From: Benincasa hispida
Lineage: Eukaryota; Streptophyta; Magnoliopsida; Cucurbitales; Cucurbitaceae
Direction: 5' to 3'
Length of the DNA stretch: 64,000 nt
Assembly: GCF_009727055.1 (NCBI RefSeq)
Contig: NC_052350.1
Location: forward strand, 15,417,320 to 15,481,319
Under the pieces are notes generated by a model. That model saw only the letters and a program-made list of their open reading frames with translations. It did no database searches and was not told where the DNA came from. Position numbers and translations under genes: made by a program. Below, piece by piece: positions 46,136 to 57,622 of the stretch (its first letter is position 1; every line of letters starts with the position of its first letter).

Positions 46136-49100
46136 GATCCCAATTTAATTAAGAGAAGCGTAAAATTGTTATAAATTTCTTATAATTGAATTTGGAGTAG
46201 TTATGAATGTTTAATTTACAAGTATTTAGTCACATTGAAAAAGTTATTCCAAATGTGGATATTTGACCTTCTCCAAAAATGAAATATTGGTAGATTTAAT
46301 ATTTTCAAGTTGCTATCAATTTTATCTTTATAATATTGTTTTTATTGGATGGTCCACCCTTGGGATGTTGTTTAATAAGCACCGATTGTTAGGTATAAAT
46401 TTATAGGTAACATATAATGATTTGAGACAAAAACATTCAAAAGGAACTTGTATAAATAATTTTAATAAGAATTAAATTTAAGAGACTAATTTAATATATT
46501 TTAAAAGTAAGACTAAAATCACATTTGAAAGTATAAGACTAAAATTGAACAATCTCAAAGTACATAGATGAAAATATTTTAACAAAAAACTATATTACTA
46601 TAATATTTAATCACATACAACATAGTTCAATTGGACATGAACTTGTATAAATAATCTCAAAGTTTAAAGTTCGATACATCTAACTATATTGTCACATACA
46701 TACATATAATATATACACATATATAGGTTAATTTTGTTTTGTTTTGTTTTTTTTTGTTTTTTTTTTTTTTAATAAAAGTAAATAGCTATAATGTATTCAA
46801 TAATGATTTACATACTACATATTATAACAAATATTTTAGAAAATAAACTATTCCTTCAATGTTTGAAGCACTTTTGATTCACTAATAAGAAGTCATCTTA
46901 ATAACTTTAATTTTGATTTAAGAGTATGTTTGGTTTAATTTTTTAAGTGTTTAATTAAAAAAATTATTTAAAAAGAAATTGGAGTTAAAATAGCTTTTAA
47001 AGAAAAAATGAATTTATGAAATAAATTAGTTTGAGAGAAACACTTGAAATCAACTTTTAGAAAATATGAATTTTTTTAAAAGTGTTTAATGGTTAATATT
47101 TCCTTAATTTGTATCATACATAAAATTAGCAAAATATCCTTACTAATCCTCTATCTCACTTCCACTATGGTTGTTATCAGCGACCTTCAGCAACCACCAC
47201 CTACAACCTATTTTGACAAAACTTCCAGCAACATTTCCGACAACCTGTACCAGCAATCAACATTGAAAGCCGCCTCCAATAACCAACTCCAGCAATCACT
47301 ACCATCAACTTTGGCACCCGACCAATCAACGATCACTCTCAACGGCCATCTCCATGCGACCAACTCCAGCGATCAATTCTGATGATCTCCTCTAGCAACC
47401 AACTTCAGCAACGGGCACCTTTGATGGTTAGTTCTAGCGACCAACTACATCAATCATCTCTAACGATCAACTCTAAAAACCAATTAGATGGATCGTATGG
47501 TAAAAAAGATAAAATAGCAAAAGAAGCTCTATCGATGAAAATATTTTCAAATTATTAAATGAGGGTACATCATAAGATAATTAACTTATTCAAATAATTA
47601 ATCGATTAGACAATAAGATAGTGAAGGTTGAAATTAACACCATACTGTAATAATATTAAAATAAAAAATAGAAAGAAAGAGATAGAAGGAAATGATGTGT
47701 TTCAAATTTTTATATCTATAAAGAGTTAGGAAACAAAAAAAAAGAGTACAAAGTTTGAGAAATGAGATAATATATAAAACCAAATATTAGTTAAGTTTAC
47801 ATAATAATTAAATACAAGCAATAGAAATGGACAAATAAAAGGAAGTAGAAGCAAAAAAGGAAGAATAATAACAATAATAATAATAATAAAAAAAAAAAAA
47901 AGAAAAAAAGAAAAAGAAAAGAGGGTTTTGGAGAAGAGGTTAAGGCTAAAACACCATGTGTGTGTTGGGCTGTCCCTAACGACCAATACAGCCACGTGTC
48001 ATGCCCTAATCTGCCTGCCTTTGTTGTAAGCTTAATTAAATAATTATATTATATTATAAAGTTTAGGGTTAATTAAAATTAAAATAGAGTTAGGTACTAT
48101 GGATTAAGATGAAGATTGATTAATGGAAATGTCCAACCACTACAGTGTTAGCGTTACTAAACAGAGTTCTTTAGGGTGCTTTGGATTTGATTCTCCTTTT
48201 AATTTAACCCAAGATCCATTAACAATATATCATTATTAATAATAACCATTGTAGCCAATGTTATCTCCTTAATTATAATCAATAATAACCACCAAATGTG
48301 GTATTTAAATATCATAGTTTTATGCCAACTTATTTTACTTTTAAGTTTTTTTTAAAAAAAATTTAAAAGTTGTGCTGTTTTTTAAATAAATTATTTTATA
48401 TGTGTTAGCTCAAAGATTGAGTTCAAGTATTTTCTTAGATGATACACGGGAACTATAAATTTTGTTAATATACTTTATTTTGTGTTTGTTGATTTGAACG
48501 GGTATTCAAATTTTCAAAAACTAACTCATTCACTAATCATCTTCACTTAAAAGATACCAAAAGCGAGTATAGTTCATCAAACAAATAGGATGTATTTTTT
48601 TTAGTACAATAAGAGTTAGAAAGATTCAAATAACAAATTTCGTGGTTGCTAATATATATAGATGACAATTAAGCTATATTCTCTTTGGTAAATATGATGC
48701 ATTAACAATCAAGAAATCTGTTGTTTGATTCATCTACAATTATCTTGTAAAAAGCCTAATAGATAGGTTAAAATTTTAATTGAATACATGATATATTTTT
48801 AAACTTGTAACTTTTATGTGACACTTTTATAGGGACTTATTACATACAAAATTAAAATTGAAGATTTGTTAAACATTCTTTTAGTTTAAAGACTCGGTTT
48901 AAATTATAACGTTTGTCCAAAAACTTTCAAGTTGGTCTAGAAGACTCACATCATATACTTAAAAAAATATCTAACCGGTTTCTGAAATTTCAATATTACT
49001 TCCACACACACAAAGAGTCAATAGGCTATTAAAATTTTGGTTTTCATGTCTAGGCCATTGACGTATTCAAATTTTCAATTTAATGTCCAGTAATTTTGTA

Positions 49101-50640
49101 AATTTTGAAAAACGTCAAATAGTAAATGACCTACTAAACACAATATTAATAACTAAGGGATTTATCGGAAACAATACTAAAAGTGCAAAATATTATTAGA
49201 TACTTTATAAAATTCAAGAATCAATACAAGCTAAAAAAATTAATAAACACTTTATAAAATTCATTTGATATGTAGTATGAATTTTTGGTTAAGTAATTTA
49301 GGTGCATCACAGGTATCACCCATTTTTATGCATCCGATTCTTATTGTACACATAGAAAAATAATTAAAATATGAAAACGGGTAAGAAAAATTTGACACGT
49401 GACAAATTGTGATTGAATAATTTAATAGGATGTATAAAGATAAGTGATGGATAGAATCTATATCGTACATATTTTTCTTTTTGGTTTATGTTTCTATATT
49501 CAACTTTGTAATAGGTAACTAAAGAGAGTTGGAAAAGGAAGTGAAATTGGATAACACCGTAGAATTAAAGGATTAGGGAAACCACCTCAGAAATTAAATT
49601 TAATTAAGGGAAAAGTAAGGAAGAAATAGATTAATAGAAGCTGAAGCTGAAGCTGACACACAACACAAGTGAAAGGGAATCAAATCTGTATAATATGATG
49701 TCGTCACTTTTGTTTTCGTACTTGGAATGAAAATAAAATGAAATTTAATTTCATTTCATTGGTTTAAATGGTGACCCCTTCCTCTTCCTCTTCCTCTTCC
49801 TCTTCCTCTCCCTCTCCCTCTTCAATCTTCATCTGCCACTGCCACAAAGGTCTGAGGAAGGGCTCTCTGTCCAAAGCAAAAGCAAAGATCCGAATCATTC
49901 ATTCATTTGGGTTTCGACCCAAAATCCAAAATTTACTCTCTTTCTTCTTCTTTTTTTTTTCTCTCTCAGTTATTCAGGTTTTTTTTTTTGGATAAAAAAT
50001 GGGTCAGATGGCAGAGGTGTGCAATGGAACAGAGTAACCCTTTTTGGGGCTTTTTAATTTAAAACAACAAAAACAACACCACTTTGCAAGTAACCCTTTA
50101 CTTTAGCTTACTCACTACGTCAATACACAAACACACGTAAACCCACAAGAAACAAATAAGTGATAGGCCACTGCTTCACAGTTCACAGGACAGAAAATAA
50201 ACAAGAAGAGAGAATCTTTCTCAATAATAATGCCCCTCTCTCTCTATTGATGTTATTAGGAAGCAGAAGCAGAAGCAGAAGCAGAAGCAGAAGCGCAGAA
50301 CAGTTGTGAATGGTCCTTCTTCCCTAGTCTATAGCTTCTTCCCATGCCTACACTACATTACAAGATTACAACTACAACACCTTCTCTCTCTCCCCAAACC
50401 TTTCATTCTCTAATGCTTTCTTCTATCATTTTTAACCAATCAAAATACACCATCCAACCAACTTCACTTCTGAAAAAGATTATTACAGAAGTATCATTCA
50501 TTATTTGACATGTCATTAAATGAGCAAACCATGAAGTCCTTTATGTGAAATTACAACAGTTCTATTGTTAACTAAAAGAACCAATCAAAACCCAAAACTG
50601 AGATTTCATTTAACAAAATTTATTTAAAATGTTTTTAAGA
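46136..50640. other. AT-rich spacer, no gene
   Basis: No frame with a recognisable domain. Contents: a MITE-like half element (46920-47080), a degenerate 'ccaactccagcaa' repeat (47176-47470), AAT/A-rich microsatellite (47865-47900), a TCTTCC hexamer run (49780-49822) and an AGAAGC hexamer run (50260-50295). The region 49600-50340 is unusually rich in CT and hexamer repeats and could be a promoter or leader of an unrecognised transcript. Its only in-frame ATG near 50000 gives a 12-codon frame (MGQMAEVCNGTE). Confidence 0.5.
47176..47470. repeat. Degenerate minisatellite of 'accaactccagcaa' type
   Basis: Loose repeats of 'aaccaactccagc(a/g)a(c/t)ca' and shorter forms ('gaccaactcc', 'caacttcagcaac', 'gatcaactcta') occur at irregular spacing of roughly 18-45 bp. 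It is markedly richer in C than the surroundings. A frame reads through part of it (47089-47382) but is simply the repeat translated. Confidence 0.55.
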
Positions 50641-51324
50641 ACTATTACAATAATTTTGGCATATACCCCATAATTTCACATCTCCGAATAGCTTCTATCT
50701 TTTTTAATTAAACAATGAATTCAGTCATATAAGTTGAACCTTGTGAGTAGTATATTGTGCCAAAAGTGAAATAACAAGATTCTGTGTAAATAAAATATTT
50801 TCCCATGCAATTTACCCGTATATAATTTTCCCCACCATTCTATGAAGTTGGGAATATGCATGAATGAAGAAGCTAGAGACCAAGAAAAACATCCATGGTG
50901 ATGTGCGGAGGAATGCACAAGTAATATAAAGGAAGAAGTGTATGATGAACCCATTCGATGTTCACATTATTCCCAACAATAGAAAATGAAATTTGAACAA
51001 TACAAGAATAATACAGAACCGATTTCAGGATTTTGAAAGCAACCTGACGCTGGAGAGAATTGTCGATCTCTTTAGCACTTATGCGATATGAAAGTGAATG
51101 GCAACATGGGACTTGCAAGCAAAATGTTGCTCCTCAATATCCTTTTTTTCCCTCCAAAATTGGTTCCTCTAATCCTAGTTATGCCTCAAAATAATATCTC
51201 ATGAATACACGGAAGAAAACCACCTCTTCCAAACACATTGTGAAATTCCATAATGAATACTTTAGGGGAAAACCGTAATGAGACCAAAGTCATGAAACTT
51301 GAATGATCTGGCTGGTTCTTTAAA
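50641..51324 (-). other. Region downstream of the porin gene (3' UTR in part)
   Basis: On the minus strand this follows the porin stop codon. It should contain the 3' untranslated region, but I see no decisive poly-A signal. The open frames at 50721-50954 and 50873-51118 show no domain. Nothing else is recognised. Confidence 0.4.
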
Positions 51325-54300
51325 TCAAGGCTTCAGAGCAATAGCAAGGCCTAACTTGGGAGATGAATCGATAGCTTTTGAGTCGTACTCAGCTGACAGA
51401 GTTACCAAAGATTTTGGCCTCCATTCTCGCTGGTAGAGCATAGCAGCTTTTCCTTTGTCGGAGAAACGTGTTTTTATAAGAGTAATTGGATCCAGAACAT
51501 GAGAACTTCCAATGGTAAAAGAGTTTTCGAAGGTGGAGAACTTGTGAGTCATTTCGGCGGCTACCATAGTCTCATTAAGGGGATCCAATGAATGAATATA
51601 AGATGCCTTCAGAGCCCGTCCTTTGTCAGTCCTGCATCAACATTGCTTACTTTTAGTTCAAGAGCAAAAGCCATACAGAAATAGGGAGGGAAATGAAATC
51701 AAATTCAACCCAACACCCCAAAGTGAGTTTACAACGATTAATTAGTTTGTTCACATACTAGGAGCCACAATTAGTGATTAAGTAAAACTTACAGAATAAG
51801 AGCCGCAGAAAAGTCTGACTTATTCAAGCTGATTCCAGCATTGTATTTTGTGAATGAAGCAGAAGTAGTATCAAATCCCACATCACCACCTAAACTAAAA
51901 TTCTTGCTACCGATTGCAGCTGAAAATTCCAAAAGTGGACTGGGGTGGAGACCAATACTGGAATCAATGGCCGCATGAGGGTGGAAGTACTGAATATCCA
52001 GCTGCAGTATGCCATACATAAAGTCATTATCATGAAACTCCAGCTAGTATTCCGTTTACAGTCAATAAATCAGATAACTCCAAGTACAGAGATCATATGC
52101 AAGATACTATTGTGCTTCCCACAATTCCAAGATTTAACATTAAAAAGCTGCAAACATGTTGGCAGAGCAGCAAAACCCCAGGTATTGTAGGATATAATAC
52201 CCTGAATCAATATGGTTTAGGACATATACACCACCAATAGAATCAATTTCAGAAAAAATATGTTCAATGATACTTGCGTAAGTTTTTCCAACATGTCCAA
52301 TCACGTTTGGAAGTGAAAAACAATAACGCCATATCACACAAACTGAATTTTGGTTAGACTGATATGTAAATGGAGAATCTGAACGATCAGTGAGTATCAG
52401 GGACTCGAGAGTCGAGACACCCTGTTACACCAGACCTACATGGAATGAAGGGTGTTTTCATCTGAAACTGATACTTTAGGTGATATTTCATAATCTATAT
52501 AGGTTTGGTTTTTGTTTCCTAAACCACCAATTGAAGAGTAAAAATATTTATTAATAACAAAAAGAAATACTTACAAACGATTCCTTTTTTACACGGTAGC
52601 AATTTGCATCGGTTCCTTTATAGTTAACTGGTTTATAACAATTGGTCAACTTTCAAATTATTTTCAAATGTTTATTTCATGCAATAGTTAATCAAATAAT
52701 TTAATCTGACAAGCACCAAGTCATTATGTTATGATAAACTGCAAACATGAAGATGTAAGCTATTATAGTCTAGGAGTTAATTTTCTTCAACTACATAATG
52801 AGATTCAACTGATTTTAAGATTTCTCAAATTTGAACATCAACGGTGATGATTTCTTTCTTTTGAAAGAAAAAAAAATATCCATACATTGCACGAACCTTG
52901 CCAGACTTGTGATCAGGTACTCTGAAGCTAAGCGTGGCCTTGGTAGTTGGTAAGATATCAGTCACGGTCACTTTTGTAGAAACCTGAAAAATGTTAGATT
53001 TAGTAAAATATCATTGCCTTTTGGCTTAGAACTTAACAACTATTTTTCCTGAAAAGTATAAATAGAAAATTTAGCAACCTAGCAAGAACAACCCCCCCAC
53101 CAAATAAATAACAGTGGCATAAGCCTACATCTAAAGTTCATTAAAAAAATTAAAATAATCACAAGGAGAAGATGTTAGTCATTACATTAGAATAAGTATC
53201 AATTTTCACATCCACGGTTGTCTTTCCACTCTTGTACAAGGTACTGATGTCACCAATAAAAATTTGATCCCGCTTCAAACCTGTAGCAGTTAGTCCCTGC
53301 ATTATGTAATTCAATTTGGGAAGATTAGATCAAATAGGTTTATAAAGTAGGTTAAAGAAAAGCTAAAATTGCATTTAGAAAGAAAGCCAAATCTTGTCTT
53401 CATGCACAGGGATTATATTCCTTCTCATTTTGGATGAATACCGATGAAAAGAAATGACATATAGATCACTAAGGAATCACTAACGTAAATGATCCCAAAA
53501 TTTAGATTGAAACAAAGGAAAACTAAATAAATATAGAAGAATGAGAATAGATAGGCTAGAAGCCTATTTAGGAATGAGGTTTTTTCTAAATATTCAATTG
53601 GCACGCTATTTCCTGGACTTAGTTCTAGACATAGAAAAAAAAAGGCATAAATATAATCTGATAGTCAAAGTGCTAAAGCAATTTTGTGAGAAAAATTATC
53701 GGTCGACCATGTAACTAGTATTGCTCACATGAGTTGCCAAAAGAAAATAGGAAAAATGACGACTTTAAAGGTTAAAAGATCCAAAACAACCAGAACAATG
53801 GTGGTTGCATGAATGTAGATATAGATCAATGAAACTTCTGATCATGAAAGATGAAACAAATTGATGAAAGTTTTCCATGTCTGATATTGATGAAGCTAGA
53901 ACTCCAAGAAGCAATTTATAAAATTGAATATAATGAGTTAATATGCCTAGGAAATAAAGGTACATGGTAGAACAAACAGATGAGTTTTCATAAATTTGAC
54001 CTGTTTGCTCAGTTCACTTGATATCTATACATTTCATATACATAAATGAAACTGTTAAACTACCATCAGTCGCGAACTCACAAAAAAGAGACAGTCAACC
54101 AAAATAAGGAAACTTCAACTTGAAAGTTTCAAAGTTACAGATCATTTTAATATCATTGAAAGAGTTAAACAGGATACATCATTTGCAGTTTAGGAATTTG
54201 TCGATACAAATAAAGAAGACCATTTAATCATGAGAAAGAATCTAATGAGTTTGAACCAAGAAATACCATTCCATTGGAGTTCGGCAGTGATAGGGTAAAC

Positions 54301-54795
54301 TTGTGATCGAAGTTGTAGTCTTTAGTCAAGAGGTCTGCAAGGTCAACATCAAAGTGAGAGTAAGCTTTGGAATTTACAACTATGCCAAGCTAGAGCACAT
54401 CACATACAGATCCATGTTTCACACCAGATATAATTACAGGATATAATTATGACATTCAAAAAATATATATTAAAAACAATTTTCATTGAGAAAAATAAAA
54501 GAATATATGGGTGCAAATACTACAAGGGAAGACCAGTCATTAGTGTCATGACTCATGATTCATGCAAGATTTTAAGAACCACTAAAACATTTTCTTTATG
54601 AATAGCATGGAAGGATATTAGTAGTCATTGAAACAAACCCTTGATCCAAAAACAATACAAAAATTGAAACAATCCAACTATTAAGAAATAGAAACAAGTC
54701 AACATAAGCATCGCAGATACACAGGGAAAATGGATAATGTATGTACCTCTGGCCTTTTTGCCAATATCTGAAAATGGTGCTGGAGGACTGCCCAT
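51325..54795 (-). CDS. Mitochondrial outer membrane porin (voltage-dependent anion channel, VDAC)
   Basis: Six coding exons on the minus strand: 54795-54747, 54334-54267, 53296-53186, 52983-52897, 52001-51793 and 51631-51325. All introns are GT-AG, phases match, and the product is exactly 276 residues, the usual plant VDAC length. The start gives MGSPPAPFSDIGKKARDLLT, the N-terminal helix of VDAC. The conserved GLK motif is at residues 45-47. The middle reads VSTKVTVTDILPTTKATLSF and RVPDHKSGKLDIQYFHPHA. The end is REWRPKSLVTLSAEYDSKAI..KLGLAIALKP, the porin C-terminal beta-strand signature. The protein forms a 19-strand barrel passing ADP/ATP, phosphate and other metabolites across the outer membrane. 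Wording at both ends is closest to the VDAC4-like subgroup as I remember it. Intron 5'-UTR data suggest a non-coding first exon further upstream. Confidence 0.97.
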
Positions 54796-56350
54796 GATTC
54801 CACGAAATGGTCAAAGTTTATAAATTCCTGAAAAACATATTGAGAAAGGAAACAATTAAAGGCACAGTTTTATACCATAATTAGGCCAAGCATAGATTTT
54901 AGGGAAGAAAAGAGCACAAACACTGTCAATCAAAATTGATATAGCAGAATAAATATTAAAAGAGAAAAAAGAAAACCAACAATCCAAATTTTCTCCAGGT
55001 ATGGACCTCTTAAAAAATAAAAGAAACCCAATATAAATGGAATAAAAGCCATGTAATAGTTTGCAGATGGCAATGAAATACTGATACATATAACATGTGT
55101 ATCAGATTTATTATAAGTTTATAACAATTATAGATGTTACACTTCCATTCTATATTGTCATTTCCCAAGATTATAGATGTTACACTTCCATTCTATATTG
55201 TCATTTCCCAAGACAAAAACAACAAAGTTTGATCATTATACATTCATGCACAAAGCACCATCTAGACTAGCAACCTAAGGAAGCAACAAGCTGAGGAATA
55301 AAAGAAAGACGCAGGGTCTCATTTAGTTTTCACCATCCATCAACAAAGCAAGGGAAGCTCCCCAAACCTACTTTAGTAAGGGCCTAACGACTGTTTGTAA
55401 CCAATAACAATAGTCACTTTTAAAAAAGTTCCTTGTGTCAACATCTTTTTGGAAGCATCCATTACAAACCCAGCAGAGCGCAGCATACAAGTGGGGGGAA
55501 ATATTTCAATTCAAGCAATTCACATCATAAAGTAACCTTTTGGACCTTGGTTGATCAATCTCTTTCTTATAAGGCTTTTCCTAAATCCTACTTCCATTCA
55601 AATGTCTCATGAGGTAGCATTTTACAAATTAACAAGGAAATTCCCCCACCATGTTTTCTTCTCAACACGAAAAAATGACTAAAGCATCTTCGAAACTCTA
55701 CAAGAAGGTAATCTAAGAAGCAATCTACAATTAATGATTAAAACTCTGCATTTCAAAGCATTGAACAGATAAAATGTCACTGAAACTTTTGAATCCTTTT
55801 CATTTCACACAGGACACCGTTGACAAACAAAGGCCCCCCCTACCATACAGAAAAGGAGCTAAAATCTCCATTTCGATAGTCGGCGGTTCTATGATTAAAC
55901 GACGTATATCGCTAAATGGAGATCAACTGTTTATACGAATTAAAGAAACATCATAAACGAAGAAACAGGCTGAAGATCAAACAAAACGAGAATTACCTAA
56001 ACCTAAGACGAAGAGTAATGAGGCAATACGCAAGGTAAACGTCTAGCTTAAAAGAAATTAACAATTAGTTCGCTAAAGGGCGATTGATTTCCAAGGATTC
56101 TCATGTAATCTCGAATCAGCTAAGTCGGTGGAGGATTTGAACATCAATACATCGGAAAATAGTAAAGAAAATGACATACCCGCCGCGAATTAATCGAAAA
56201 GGTTTCGGAGCAGGAATCGCCTACAAGCCCCGAGTCGTGAAAGCCCTAGAGAACAATGATGTCACCACACTGTATCGATTATCAAGCAATGGGCGACGAG
56301 GAGGATGCCAGGTTGGCGCCTGCGCTGCTGACTTGGACGTTTTTAATTTG
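54796..56350 (-). promoter_or_regulatory. 5' UTR, leader intron and promoter of the porin gene
   Basis: A strong 3' splice site (TTTTTCAG on the minus strand) at 54828 lies 32 bases before the start codon, so the leader is spliced. Candidate donors upstream are GCGGCGG|GTATGT near 56180 and TTTAG|GTAATT near 55993. The first would give a leader intron of about 1.35 kb and a first exon in the GC-richer stretch 56180-56350, with the promoter above. A 43-bp tandem duplication (55127-55212) lies in this intron. Plus-strand open frames at 55774-55956 and 56171-56444 fall in this leader and are not genes. Confidence 0.5.
55127..55212. repeat. Two perfect copies of a 43-bp unit
   Basis: 55127-55169 and 55170-55212 are identical, each beginning ATTATAGATGTTACACTTCC. 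It lies in the presumed leader intron of the porin gene. Confidence 0.9.
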
Positions 56351-56459
56351 GCATTGTTGTAATCTGAGTCAGCGATTGAGCTTCCAAATGGAGGAGATGA
56401 CAGCAGGAGGGAAATGGAGAGAGGCAGATTGGCACTTTAGGTAGGGCGTGCAAACTTTA

Positions 56460-57360
56460 CGGTTTCCTTTCCCTCATTATTATTTTTTTTCTAATATGTA
56501 TTTCTTTTACTTTTTAGAATTGGGCTTTTCAAATTAGTCTAAGAAGAGAGGGTCGCTAAGAGAAATATCAAATTTTAAAGTTTTATTTAAAAAATAAAAA
56601 ATTGTTTCAAATATAAAAATAACAAAACGAATTTAAATAATAGAAAATAATAATTAGTAAATGACCAAACTACCTAAAAACAACTAAATTAATTGCAAAT
56701 GAGAATTCAAATATACAATGCTTCAAAAACAACTTGAATACCGCAAATACACTGTATCTAAGCATTCCATAAGTAATTACCTCATATGGTCTTTCACACT
56801 TCTGGCTGACAATAAGATGCATGCGTGCGAGGGAAGTCTATGACTGGAAAATTTCACAAAATAACCTAAAAACCAAAAACTTTTCTATAAATGACATATT
56901 CCTACAAACTTATCTATGACTGACCTTTTTTCCATGTGAAATACCAATTTTATCTCCAATTTAAAAAACTCTCAGACCTAGCCACATTCATCTTCTTCTT
57001 TCAACGATTTCTTCAGCGATTCATTGAATATGTATTCAACGCAACACTAACATTCCACCAAAACATTTATTCTCAACTAATATTATACCAATAACATTAA
57101 ATGACATTGATATCCAAAATGGAAGGTCACTCTCGGATATTTATTTTCCGTCGAATTCACCACGAACTTCTCTCATTGTTCTCTTAGAGTTTCAGTCCAA
57201 CATCCTCATTATCGATCGCTTTCATCTTTGTTCATTTCATTGTGTCTTTAGGTATAGAGTAAGATTCGTTCGTTAGATCCAGAAAAGGGAGAGAATGTAA
57301 GTGATATTCTACAGTATTTCTTGTCCCATATCGCTTTCATAATAAGTGTCATTTAATATT
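56460..57360. other. Spacer between the porin gene and the Mutator-like element
   Basis: No gene seen. AT-rich to about 56900, then more mixed. One terminal inverted repeat of the Mutator-like element might lie here, but I could not pair it with a right end, which may fall in the assembly gap. Confidence 0.4.
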
Positions 57361-57361
57361 A

Positions 57362-57565
57362 AAGGAATTATCGTATAGTAATATATAGATGACCGTTCTA
57401 CAATATAAACACTTGTTTAGTATTATATAGATGATTGTTTAGTATAATGTAAAAGATTGTTTATATAACATAAAACCGATCGTTTAGTAGTATATATGCG
57501 ATCATATATATAATACTAAGCAAACGCTTATAAAGGGTTAGACGATCGTTTATCGATTACTAGGC
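57362..57565. repeat. Left ACGATCGTTTAG-motif array of the Mutator-like element
   Basis: About eight motif variants occur ('gatgaccgttctac', 'acacttgtttag', 'gatgattgtttag', 'aagattgtttata', 'accgatcgtttag', 'gacgatcgttta') at about 20-35 bp spacing, in the same orientation as those at 60085-60328. It is more diverged than the right-hand arrays. Confidence 0.6.
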
Positions 57566-57622
57566 AATTTCTTTAAATTTGATTGGATATTGCTTAAAAT
57601 TTGCTAATCCGATTGCAGATTA

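Noticed and set aside
49768..49995. Plus-strand frame starting with a run of serines
   Set aside because: The serines are the TCTTCC hexamer repeat translated. The rest is pyrimidine-rich leader-like sequence.
50873..51118. Possible extra gene or exon below the porin gene
   Set aside because: The frame has no recognisable domain and sits where the porin 3' untranslated region is expected.
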